Assembly: GCF_963678635.1 (NCBI RefSeq)
Contig: NC_087071.1
Location: 30,680,141-30,744,140, forward strand
DNA: 64,000 nucleotides
Direction: 5' to 3'
Source of the DNA: Symsagittifera roscoffensis
Lineage: Eukaryota; Xenacoelomorpha; Acoela; Convolutidae
Under the pieces are notes generated by a model. It had not been told where the DNA came from, did no database searches, and saw only the letters and a program-made list of their open reading frames with translations. Shown here in pieces: positions 24,610 to 31,468 of this stretch (position 1 is its first letter; the number at the start of each line of letters is the position of its first letter). The position numbers and the translations under genes are program-made.

Positions 24610-24842
24610 AGTAGTATTGTATCGTGTCCCGGATCCTAAGGGGGGGGGTCCTTCCTAAGGGGGGGGTCCTCACGTAAAGCAAAATCCTAGGAAAGGGGTC
24701 CTTAATTTTTTGGAGGACCCTCATCCTAGGATTTTGTAAACGAAAGAGATTTTCCACCCAAAAAGCAGAAGACCCCCTACTTAGGATCTTGCTAAGTTTA
24801 GCTTAACAACAAGGGACACGATACAAAAATCTTTCTAATTCC
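24610..24842 (+). repeat. E1 left terminal inverted repeat (self-complementary)
   Basis: This sequence aligns over its whole length with the reverse complement of 42680-42911. It contains two G-runs followed by TCC. It is itself a long imperfect palindrome. TTGTATCGTGTCCC at 24617-24630 is the reverse complement of 24813-24826, GATCCTAAG near 24632 pairs with CTTAGGATC near 24780, and AATCCTAGG (24686) pairs with CCTAGGATT (24726), around a centre near 24704. The terminus can therefore fold into a single hairpin. Confidence 0.9.
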
Positions 24843-25127
24843 AAATTTTGGGGTCCTAATTATTGGTCCTGATTAATTATATGAATCATATTAATTGTTA
24901 TGCTTGTTTAGGGTAAATGAACTTTCGACCTAGTTGAAATTTGTTAGTGAACGGGGAATTGACTTTTATGGTATATAATAAAAATTCGCCGGCCATTTTG
25001 GCAGCGTAGCTTAACTGTTGGCAGCAGTAAACTAATTCCTTAACTTGACCTAAATTTTATGGTGAAAAGGCAGTAAATTGAAATTACTCTCAAAAGGCGG
25101 CGGCCGTTTCTGGGCAAAATATACCAA

Positions 25128-25697
25128 ATGATAAAATTGTCAAATTTTGAAATAAGAAAAATGAAATTAGAGGGAACTTGGTGTACTGAAGATATTGATA
25201 ATGAACATTTACAATTAAGAGTGTTTTCAACCGCAGAAAAAAACTCATTTTTCAAATTATGTAATGAACGCTACGTCGTCTTCCTCGAAAGGGCAAAGGA
25301 AATTTCAAAGAAAGAATACGAGTTGATTTTCAAAGAACAATTTTATTTGAGTGAGCTTCAACAAATCTCTTGGTGCATTTCTACAAAACAAAAGTATGGC
25401 ACTGTGAGCGATTTGAATATTGCTGATTATGAAAACGTTTTCGACTATTCGTTTGACTTTAACTCATTATGGGTTGATAAAGACTTGGAGAGAAAAATCC
25501 GTCTATGTTTCAACAAGCTATCAAAATACAAAAAACTTCCGGTGGTTTATTTAATTATTTACCACCGTTATCTTAATGAGTCTAAATGGTATTTGCAAGG
25601 TCACTTTTATTTCCACTGGCTTGAAATTCAGCAGGTTGGAGAGGTGTTGGAAAAAATAAATAATGAAATTGCAAAAAAGCAGAGTAACTCCTATTGA
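25128..25697 (+). CDS. Conserved Polinton early protein, unknown function (189 aa)
   Basis: This is the first gene after the left TIR, with an ATG at 25128. A second ATG at codon 12 (25161) begins the sequence MKLEGTWCTEDID and is an equally good start. The product is soluble, rich in aromatic and acidic/basic residues (HWLEIQQVGEVLEKINNE near the C-terminus), with no signal peptide or membrane segment. The 3' end overlaps the next gene by 35 bp, as in a compact virus-like operon. The E2 copy is broken by a frameshift and stop near codon 140. I recognise no domain. Confidence 0.75.
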   Translation: MIKLSNFEIRKMKLEGTWCTEDIDNEHLQLRVFSTAEKNSFFKLCNERYVVFLERAKEISKKEYELIFKEQFYLSELQQISWCISTKQKYGTVSDLNIADYENVFDYSFDFNSLWVDKDLERKIRLCFNKLSKYKKLPVVYLIIYHRYLNESKWYLQGHFYFHWLEIQQVGEVLEKINNEIAKKQSNSY

Positions 25698-26097
25698 TTT
25701 GAAAATAATTCAAGAAATTTATACGTCTTTGAAACAAACTTATCCTGATAATTCTAACCGACGCAACTATTTTCTAGCTGCATGTTCTCTGTTTTTTGTT
25801 AGTTCTGATAACCTTAACTACGACATTTTAATTAAGTTGAGACCTTATGGTGGCTTGATTGGTATTGATAACTCTTCCTTGGACAAATATTTGAAAAATT
25901 CCAAAATTTTACGATTGCACGCTATTTTGCACGATGCGGCCGGATTTATACACGAATTTTATCAACAGGGTCCCACGTACTGTTACATGTTGCCCTGGAA
26001 CTGTAACAACAGCTTATTGGGACATTTGAGTGGAATAGCGTTCTGCCTTTTCATTAAGTTGAAAAAACCAGAAGTTTATCATTTACTAGAATGCTAG
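25663..26097 (+). CDS. Conserved Polinton early protein, unknown function (144 aa)
   Basis: The ATG at 25663 lies inside the end of the preceding gene, and the stop overlaps the next ATG (26091). The C-terminal half carries LRLHAILHDAAGFIHEFYQQ, then GPTYCYMLPW and LLGHLSGIAF, with several His, Cys and Trp residues that could be structural or catalytic. The E2 copy is intact with only three residue differences, which suggests purifying selection until recently. I cannot assign a function. Confidence 0.75.
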   Translation: MKLQKSRVTPIDLKIIQEIYTSLKQTYPDNSNRRNYFLAACSLFFVSSDNLNYDILIKLRPYGGLIGIDNSSLDKYLKNSKILRLHAILHDAAGFIHEFYQQGPTYCYMLPWNCNNSLLGHLSGIAFCLFIKLKKPEVYHLLEC

Positions 26098-26660
26098 GCG
26101 AGAGATCAGTTGTGCTTGACGTGGAAGGCTTTCGTTACAAGAAAAACGCCTTTGTGGTTAAAGAATTAGCAATAACAACTTCAGACTACAGCGATCGACT
26201 CATTTTCCTACCTCCAGTGAATTTCAATATACTACCAAAGCTTGAACAAAAAGCTTACAACTGGTTAACTAATTATTTACACGGTCTCCATTGGGAAAAC
26301 GGTGATTATCTTTATATAAACTTGAATCAAATACTTCAGAGTTTTGTGCTGAGAAATCCTGGTGCCGTTTTTTACGCTAAAGGAAAAGAAAAGACAGAAT
26401 TTTTGGCCAAGTACTTGGACCGAAAGATTGAAAACCTAGATGATTTGGGCTGTCCTCGGGTTGAAAACTTATATTTTAAAAATTATCCAAGTTGCAATAA
26501 ACATATTCCACATTACAACTCCAGGAATCATTGTGCCTTGAAGAAAACCAAGGTTTTTTATGATTGGTTGAAAAATGAACAACAGCGAGAGATCAGCGAA
26601 AGTGGAGACATACCTATCACAAAATTCAATGCTTTGTGCGTGGATGACTCCAGAGGGTGA
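26091..26660 (+). CDS. Putative RNase H-fold/exonuclease-like protein (189 aa)
   Basis: The ATG at 26091 overlaps the previous stop. The N-terminus reads SVVLDVEGFRYKKNAFVVKE, where D-x-E in a hydrophobic strand resembles the first motif of DEDD exonucleases. Later features are FYAKGKEKTEFLAKYL, LDDLGCPRVENLYF, and a Cys/His cluster (SCNKHIPHYNSRNHCALKK) before KVFYDWL. The exonuclease reading is an inference by pattern only. The last 27 residues are read out of frame with the E2 copy: E1 has one extra base near 26572, so in E2 this gene runs on into the next one as a single 274-aa frame. Confidence 0.6.
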   Translation: MLGERSVVLDVEGFRYKKNAFVVKELAITTSDYSDRLIFLPPVNFNILPKLEQKAYNWLTNYLHGLHWENGDYLYINLNQILQSFVLRNPGAVFYAKGKEKTEFLAKYLDRKIENLDDLGCPRVENLYFKNYPSCNKHIPHYNSRNHCALKKTKVFYDWLKNEQQREISESGDIPITKFNALCVDDSRG

Positions 26661-26916
26661 TATTAAAATTTCATTAACGAGAATAGAGCGTATTGATTGC
26701 AGTGGCCAAATTGTTCAGAGGAAGGAGCAAATAATAATTTCCGAAGAAGAGTTGTCTACGTTGAAGAGGTTTTTTCCAGTTATTGATCAATTTGTATACT
26801 TCCAGAGATTCAAGTTTATCAGAAATGTTAGCCAGCAAGCGAGGAGTATGTCTTCCCGAACTAGTCTTAGTACCCAAACGTCAGCCAGGAGTTCAGATGG
26901 ATCTAAACAGCAGTGA
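26575..26916 (+). CDS. Small protein with weak PC4-like pattern (113 aa)
   Basis: The ATG at 26575 overlaps the preceding gene by 86 bp. The central part, AWMTPEGDIKISLTRIERID and then RKEQIIISEEELSTLKRFFP, has the strand-strand-strand-helix look of the PC4/p15 nucleic-acid-binding fold, like the clearer candidate on the minus strand at 34162-34521. The C-terminus is Ser/Thr-rich. In E2 the same residues are fused in frame to the upstream gene. Whether the ancestral state is one gene or two cannot be told from two copies. Confidence 0.55.
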   Translation: MNNSERSAKVETYLSQNSMLCAWMTPEGDIKISLTRIERIDCSGQIVQRKEQIIISEEELSTLKRFFPVIDQFVYFQRFKFIRNVSQQARSMSSRTSLSTQTSARSSDGSKQQ

Positions 26917-27079
26917 ATTGCCAGATGAGATTAAGACGATTGTGAAAGAGGATACTGTGAAGAAAATAATGTACTACAAAAAAACCGCAAATATCCCAGC
27001 AAACTTTGTTTTAGAAATGCATGACATAAATGATAGAGATTTCACACGATATGAAATTTTTTACTGTTCTCAAAAATAA
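26825..27079 (+). CDS. Small conserved Polinton protein, unknown (84 aa)
   Basis: The frame opens with ATG at 26825, with an alternative ATG at 26897 giving a shorter protein that overlaps the previous gene by only 20 bp. The sequence DEIKTIVKEDTVKKIMYYKK and IPANFVLEMHDINDRDFTRY is preserved in E2 with two differences in this part. It is charged and soluble, with no known motif. The N-terminal part before codon 25 may be an overprint of the Ser-rich tail of the previous gene. Confidence 0.55.
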   Translation: MLASKRGVCLPELVLVPKRQPGVQMDLNSSELPDEIKTIVKEDTVKKIMYYKKTANIPANFVLEMHDINDRDFTRYEIFYCSQK

Positions 27080-27151
27080 TTTAATTTTTTACAAGCTTCA
27101 TTCGCAGAGAGAAAAAGTCTAACGCAGTCTGTAGAATAAATAGTTTCTCAA

Positions 27152-27436
27152 ATGTCAGAAGCAACAACAGCAGTAGATGAACCTGACGCAACATTAGTAA
27201 CAGAGTTTGTTTATAACGAGACAAACAGTGAAAAAAAATCATGGAAGTTTTGTAACAATGTAACTTTGCCAAGGTCTGAAGTAGTTTTTGTTGCGCAAAT
27301 GGTAGTAATTCTAATTTTACTAACTTTCTGCATTCTCAAACTTTCTTTCACTAAATTAAGTTGCGAAGAAACGTCAGTTTGGTTCTCGATTTTATCAGGC
27401 TTGGTTGGTTACGTACTACCAAACCCAAGAATATGA
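27152..27436 (+). CDS. Conserved Polinton membrane protein, two hydrophobic segments (94 aa)
   Basis: The ATG at 27152 starts an acidic N-terminus of about 40 residues. CNNVTLPRSEVVFVAQMVVI follows, leading into a first membrane segment, and SVWFSILSGLVGYVLPNPRI forms the second at the C-terminus. This arrangement, with a P-R-S-E-V motif before the first helix and G-Y-V-L-P-N-P at the end, recalls small membrane proteins in other animal Polintons (from memory). The stop overlaps the ATPase start (ATGA at 27433-27436), implying coupled expression. The E2 copy is frameshifted by two extra A residues. Confidence 0.75.
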   Translation: MSEATTAVDEPDATLVTEFVYNETNSEKKSWKFCNNVTLPRSEVVFVAQMVVILILLTFCILKLSFTKLSCEETSVWFSILSGLVGYVLPNPRI

Positions 27437-28134
27437 ATAAAGTGATTGATACTTCGACAAGAATTTTTATGGCGATAGTGGGACCTTCAGGATCCGGGAA
27501 AACTGAGTTAATTTTGAAACTTCTGATGGGAAATACTTTTTACCCTAAATTTGGAACCGTTCTATATCTTTACAAAGAGATGCAACCTGCATTCTCAGAA
27601 AAAGTGTCTTCTCGCGAAGTGAATATGGAGTTCATGAAATTCGACGGATTCGAATCTGTGAGAAAATTAGAAAATGTTCTTCTAGTTTTCGATGATTCAT
27701 GTGAAGACATCTATAATGACAAGGAATTTGTTAGGTTAGCGACAGCGGGTAGACATAGAGGGATAGATGTAATATATGTTAAGCATAACTTGTTTCAACA
27801 AAGTCGATGGTCGCGTACGATTGATTTGAACACTTCACACATCATTCTGTTCAAATCGCCTCGCGACGTTCAGCAACTAGATCTATTAGGAAGACAATTG
27901 AATGTATCAAAATTTTTGAGAAACTGTTACGAATTAGCTACCAGAGACTCTTTTGGACATCTTCTAATCGACTTGGACCCCCGTACATCAGATTGTTTGA
28001 GATATTGTTCAAATATCACACCACCTGGGCCAACAGTTTTTTATTTACCCTTATCTGAAGCAGAAACTACTCCAATCACAAATGAAAAAGAAAAACTTAT
28101 CTATTCTGCGGCATATGGTACAACTGAAACCTGA
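27433..28134 (+). CDS. ATP: Genome-packaging ATPase, A32/FtsK-HerA-like (233 aa)
   Basis: The start chosen is ATG 27433, which overlaps the stop of the membrane-protein gene and places the P-loop close to the N-terminus. The longer open frame upstream begins without ATG. Walker A GPSGSGKT is at residues 17-24, and Walker B NVLLVFDDSCED has acidic residues at 87-88. A conserved downstream block includes RHRGIDVIYVKHN and HIILFKSPRDVQQLDLLGRQ, as in Polinton, poxvirus A32 and related packaging ATPases. Its expected role is ATP-driven loading of element DNA into capsids. The E2 copy has a one-base deletion. Confidence 0.92.
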   Translation: MNKVIDTSTRIFMAIVGPSGSGKTELILKLLMGNTFYPKFGTVLYLYKEMQPAFSEKVSSREVNMEFMKFDGFESVRKLENVLLVFDDSCEDIYNDKEFVRLATAGRHRGIDVIYVKHNLFQQSRWSRTIDLNTSHIILFKSPRDVQQLDLLGRQLNVSKFLRNCYELATRDSFGHLLIDLDPRTSDCLRYCSNITPPGPTVFYLPLSEAETTPITNEKEKLIYSAAYGTTET

Positions 28135-28387
28135 CCAGCTAAGAAGATTAATTAGAAAAACTTCAAATCGTGAGATCATAACACTTGTTTGTGAATGTTT
28201 GCTCAATGTAGTCAATGGAAACGTACCCGTTAAAATCGCAAACATCGAACGATTCGAGACAGCATACAAATACTTATTAACTCCAAAAACCAGTGTTGTC
28301 AAAAAACGTGCGATTATTTTGAGTAAAGAAGGCTTCCATTTAGTTCGACAAATACTTTATTTTTGTTACAAGTACCTCACAACTTAA
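28082..28387 (+). CDS. Small basic/hydrophobic Polinton protein (101 aa)
   Basis: The ATG at 28082 lies inside the end of the ATPase gene, and the stop overlaps the next start (TAATG at 28385-28389). The N-terminal half is basic (LKPDQLRRLIRKTSNREI). The C-terminal part reads SVVKKRAIILSKEGFHLVRQ followed by a hydrophobic tail. A pattern of basic residues, then ILxxxGF and a hydrophobic end, recalls small putative virion or membrane-active proteins in related elements (from memory, not checked). The E2 copy is intact. Confidence 0.7.
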   Translation: MKKKNLSILRHMVQLKPDQLRRLIRKTSNREIITLVCECLLNVVNGNVPVKIANIERFETAYKYLLTPKTSVVKKRAIILSKEGFHLVRQILYFCYKYLTT

Positions 28388-29247
28388 TGATGACTGCTGA
28401 AGAATTCATTCTAATTCCGAAACATTTATATGTTAAAGAGCAGCCACATGCTGCACGTGTTCTTCATGATAATAATATTAAACATAAAAATGCTCAACTG
28501 TCCTATCTTAACCGGCTTAGACCCCAATTACCTCCACAAACTAGTAAGACTACTGCAACGAAGGAAACATTTACGGATAATGTTGAGCCCCAACAAGAAC
28601 AGCTTAAACTGTTAACGGACGATGAAGAAGTACCGGTCGAACGTGTTAAAGACGAAAAACTAGAAGAGAAACACAATAGACAGACCGAAAGCATTTTAGG
28701 ACAGTTACAAGTTTTAGAAGACAAAAAATTTGTTAGAGCAAAAACCGTACTTGAAATTATAGAAAATTCAGAAAGAGTAACCATAAACCATGACAATGAG
28801 GTGATATATGTAGATAAAGTACCAACAGGACTTAAAGCTACAATATTTTTATACGACATACAACAACCAACGAAAAAACTACACAATCCGGCGTTCATTA
28901 ACATTTTAACTGCTCTCAACTTGAATGAAAACCTGGTAATAAATCGAAATGCCAAACACGCGGTTCAGTCAGCGTCTTTTAACGCTCAAGAGAAACGAGA
29001 ACCCGGACCCTCAAGAACCCGCTCAACATCGCCCACTTGGCAGGAAAAAAGTAGTGCAAACCTTAAGAGAAGTAAAAAACACAAACGAAAAAGTCTCAGC
29101 GGTAATAGAAAAACCCAAAACCAAAAACGTGAAAAAGAGTCAGAAGAAGGCTCTGACTCATACGGAACGCCCCATAACGATTCAGATTCTCCAACGTCAG
29201 AAAAGACGAAGGCGCAAACAAAACAATGGGAAAATTACCAAGATTGA
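28387..29247 (+). CDS. Conserved Polinton protein with basic Ser-rich tail (286 aa)
   Basis: The chosen start is ATG 28387, immediately overlapping the previous stop. The N-terminus MMTAEEFILIPKHLYVKEQP has the look of a family found beside capsid genes in animal Polintons (from memory). The middle contains an acidic stretch and a possible coiled coil (residues 80-125). The C-terminal 90 residues are Lys/Arg/Ser-rich (NLKRSKKHKRKSLSGNRK) and are encoded in the same DNA as the N-terminus of the integrase in another frame. A DNA- or capsid-binding role is possible but unproven. The E2 copy is open, with a 21-bp in-frame deletion. Confidence 0.7.
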   Translation: MMTAEEFILIPKHLYVKEQPHAARVLHDNNIKHKNAQLSYLNRLRPQLPPQTSKTTATKETFTDNVEPQQEQLKLLTDDEEVPVERVKDEKLEEKHNRQTESILGQLQVLEDKKFVRAKTVLEIIENSERVTINHDNEVIYVDKVPTGLKATIFLYDIQQPTKKLHNPAFINILTALNLNENLVINRNAKHAVQSASFNAQEKREPGPSRTRSTSPTWQEKSSANLKRSKKHKRKSLSGNRKTQNQKREKESEEGSDSYGTPHNDSDSPTSEKTKAQTKQWENYQD

Positions 29248-30169
29248 AGAAAAATTGTTGAAAACTAAATACAGTGACAAAGGTCCCGCGTTATTTGGTA
29301 GTGTGAACAACTTGATAAAAGCAAGCAATTTGTCGCGAAAGAAAGTTAAACATTTCCTTCATACTGAACCTGCTTACACAAAATATCGAACTGTGATCCG
29401 AAAAACGCCGCGACTCAAGGTCATAGTTTACGATATCGACGAAATCTGGTCATTAGATCTGGCCTTTGTTGATAAACTTGCCCAGTACAACCATGATGTT
29501 AAGTATCTGCTTGTTGCAGTTGACTGCATGTCCCGCTATCTCAGAGTGCAACCCTTGAAATCAAAGTATGCTACTACAACAGCAGAAGCGTTCAAACTAA
29601 TGATAACGACAAAACAACCGGAAAAAGTATGGGTGGACAAGGGCACAGAGTTTAAAGGGTCCTTCGAAGCATTATGTAAAAAGAAAGGCATAAACACATA
29701 TAGCACAGAGAGCGAGAAAAAGTCCGCATTCGCTGAGAGAAATATCCGTTCCTTGAAAAATCTTATTTATAAGTACTTGGAGGATAAATGGACTTACTCA
29801 TACATTGACAAATTGCAAGATTTTGTCAATGCAATTAATTCGAGAACAAATCGTGTCACAAATCTTGCACCAAATAAAGTAACTAAAAAAGATGTTCCTC
29901 GCCTGATTTCATTAAGAGCAGAACAGTCTTTGAAGTTAGTTCGACGTCCAAAGCTTTATGTTGGTGATTATGTTAGACTTGCCAAAGTAGACATACGTTT
30001 TCGCAAGGGTTACAAACAATCGTTCACCGATGAAGTGTTTGAAGTTTTTGACATACCAACACGAAATCCCCCAACATACAATTTGATTGATTCTAACAGA
30101 GAACCGATTGAGGGAAAATTTTACGAGTCTGAACTGATTCGCGTTCTGGAGAAGGACAATCATGACTGA
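28949..30169 (+). CDS. INT: Retroviral-type (c-) integrase (406 aa)
   Basis: The ATG at 28949 is the only Met before the catalytic core. The first 100 residues are basic and overlap the preceding gene in another frame. Residues 105-150 (SVNNLIKASNLSRKKVKHFL, then TEPAYTKY) correspond to the N-terminal region of Polinton integrases. The catalytic triad is read as D170 (WSLDLAF), D230 (WVDKGTEF) and E263 (FAERNIRSLK), with 32 residues between the second Asp and Glu. A C-terminal SH3/chromo-like region begins near KLYVGDYVRL. The enzyme would make the 6-bp staggered insertion seen at the element ends. The E2 copy is frameshifted after the core. Confidence 0.93.
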   Translation: MPNTRFSQRLLTLKRNENPDPQEPAQHRPLGRKKVVQTLREVKNTNEKVSAVIEKPKTKNVKKSQKKALTHTERPITIQILQRQKRRRRKQNNGKITKIEEKLLKTKYSDKGPALFGSVNNLIKASNLSRKKVKHFLHTEPAYTKYRTVIRKTPRLKVIVYDIDEIWSLDLAFVDKLAQYNHDVKYLLVAVDCMSRYLRVQPLKSKYATTTAEAFKLMITTKQPEKVWVDKGTEFKGSFEALCKKKGINTYSTESEKKSAFAERNIRSLKNLIYKYLEDKWTYSYIDKLQDFVNAINSRTNRVTNLAPNKVTKKDVPRLISLRAEQSLKLVRRPKLYVGDYVRLAKVDIRFRKGYKQSFTDEVFEVFDIPTRNPPTYNLIDSNREPIEGKFYESELIRVLEKDNHD

Positions 30170-31055
30170 GGGCACTTCCGACAGTCTTTTCACCCATAAT
30201 GTTCCCCCTTCCTTCACAATTACCCTAGTTTCATCTGCATCAATGAACGTTTTTAAGGATAACACTCTGGCCAACTTCAAAAATCTCCTGAGTGAAGAAA
30301 TAAATTTGCAAGGTGAATGGAGAGTAGCAGTTACAGAAATTACCTTCCCTACTCAGATAAACAACGTAACTGACAACAACATTGTGTACTACAAAAAAGA
30401 TCGGGTTATAGCAAGCATGAAAGTTGAGAAAGACAAGATCTCCAGACCTTACCTTGGAGAAACAGCAAAATTAACAAAAGGAGAATATACGAGCATTGAT
30501 CAAATACTGGACGAGATTCGTCGAAAGACAGAATTAGAGAAATTGGATTACGTAATAGATCCAATAACCAAACATCTTTCCTTATGGCTGCATTATTGGG
30601 AAGGTATAACTTTTTCAAGCCCGCAAATTCCTAGTCTACTTGGATTCAAAGGCGTCAGAGATGGAACTGGTTATCATATAGGTTACAAACAAGGAAGCAC
30701 GAAACATAGCACATTCTCTACCCAAGATCTTATTGCTGACTATCCCGTTGATGTATGCGCTGGTACTCAGCTTATGTTTATTTATCTGGACATAATTCAT
30801 TATCAAATAGTCGGAGACACAAAAGCACCCCTTTTACGAGTCATTGATACAAATCGTCGAGTGAAAAACGGTTACGCATGTACAATTGAACCGAATCATC
30901 GTAAAGTGTTTAGTAATTTGGATTTTAAAAAACTTTTGGTCAATAATATTTCCAATATTTCTGTGAACTTGCGCACAGAAACTGGAGGACTTGTTCCTTT
31001 CGCTGGAGGGGGAAAAGTTGTTCTGACTTTGAAATTTCAAAAGTTTAGCAATTGA
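30162..31055 (+). CDS. mCP: Minor capsid protein, penton-like single jelly roll (297 aa)
   Basis: The ATG at 30162 overlaps the integrase stop by 8 bp. The N-terminus FTITLVSSASMNVFKDNTLA, followed by EINLQGEWRVAVTEITFP, is the typical start of the Polinton minor capsid/penton family. The C-terminus ends in a beta-strand-rich stretch (GGGKVVLTLKFQ). The protein is predicted to be mainly beta, about 300 residues, as usual for the family. It should occupy capsid vertices. The E2 copy is intact, with a handful of changes. Confidence 0.88.
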   Translation: MTEGTSDSLFTHNVPPSFTITLVSSASMNVFKDNTLANFKNLLSEEINLQGEWRVAVTEITFPTQINNVTDNNIVYYKKDRVIASMKVEKDKISRPYLGETAKLTKGEYTSIDQILDEIRRKTELEKLDYVIDPITKHLSLWLHYWEGITFSSPQIPSLLGFKGVRDGTGYHIGYKQGSTKHSTFSTQDLIADYPVDVCAGTQLMFIYLDIIHYQIVGDTKAPLLRVIDTNRRVKNGYACTIEPNHRKVFSNLDFKKLLVNNISNISVNLRTETGGLVPFAGGGKVVLTLKFQKFSN

Positions 31056-31060
31056 TCAAA

Positions 31061-31468
31061 ATGGATTCATATTACCACAACCAAGCAAACCTACCACATT
31101 TCTCGGGGCATTATAGACAACGAGGCAGTGGCTTCGGTGCATTAGCCTTGGGAATAGGAAGAGTCGCACTTCCACTGGCTCGAAAATTTGTGATACCCGC
31201 GGCTAAAAAAATCGGAAAAGAACTACTTCTTCAGGCAGCTCCAGAACTGATAGAAGTTGCAACAAAAAGAAAAAGTCCTAAGCAGGCACTCAAAAGCACC
31301 GTTAGAAAAACAATCAAAAAGCAAGTAGGAGGAGGAAGTAGATCTCGGAAAAGTCATCCGAAAAGAACGACGGCGTTTAAACGAAAAACGAGACGCGTCA
31401 TTCCCAGAAAACGAACTGCACAGAGAAGTCGCTCCGATTTCTTTACAAGGGTTAAAAATGATTTCTAA
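31061..31468 (+). CDS. Core/pX-like basic virion protein (135 aa)
   Basis: The first ATG is at 31061, just after the minor capsid stop (the upstream in-frame codon at 31052 is TTG). The sequence GHYRQRGSGFGALALGIGRV is followed by an amphipathic helix region (AKKIGKELLLQAAPELIEVA) and a strongly basic tail (TRRVIPRKRTAQRSRS). This layout matches the adenovirus pX/protein VI-like virion proteins encoded between penton and hexon genes in adintoviruses and Polintons. It probably binds DNA inside the particle or acts on membranes. Its stop overlaps the major capsid start by 11 bp. Confidence 0.75.
   Translation: MDSYYHNQANLPHFSGHYRQRGSGFGALALGIGRVALPLARKFVIPAAKKIGKELLLQAAPELIEVATKRKSPKQALKSTVRKTIKKQVGGGSRSRKSHPKRTTAFKRKTRRVIPRKRTAQRSRSDFFTRVKNDF

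Noticed and set aside
26783-26824. Upstream extension of the small gene to 26783
   Set aside because: The first codon there is TTG. The first ATG in frame is at 26825, and another is at 26897.
28503-28955. 150-codon minus-strand frame opposite the Polinton basic-tail gene
   Set aside because: It is the antisense shadow of a conserved plus-strand gene, and its Ser/Leu/Val content follows from the codons of that gene.
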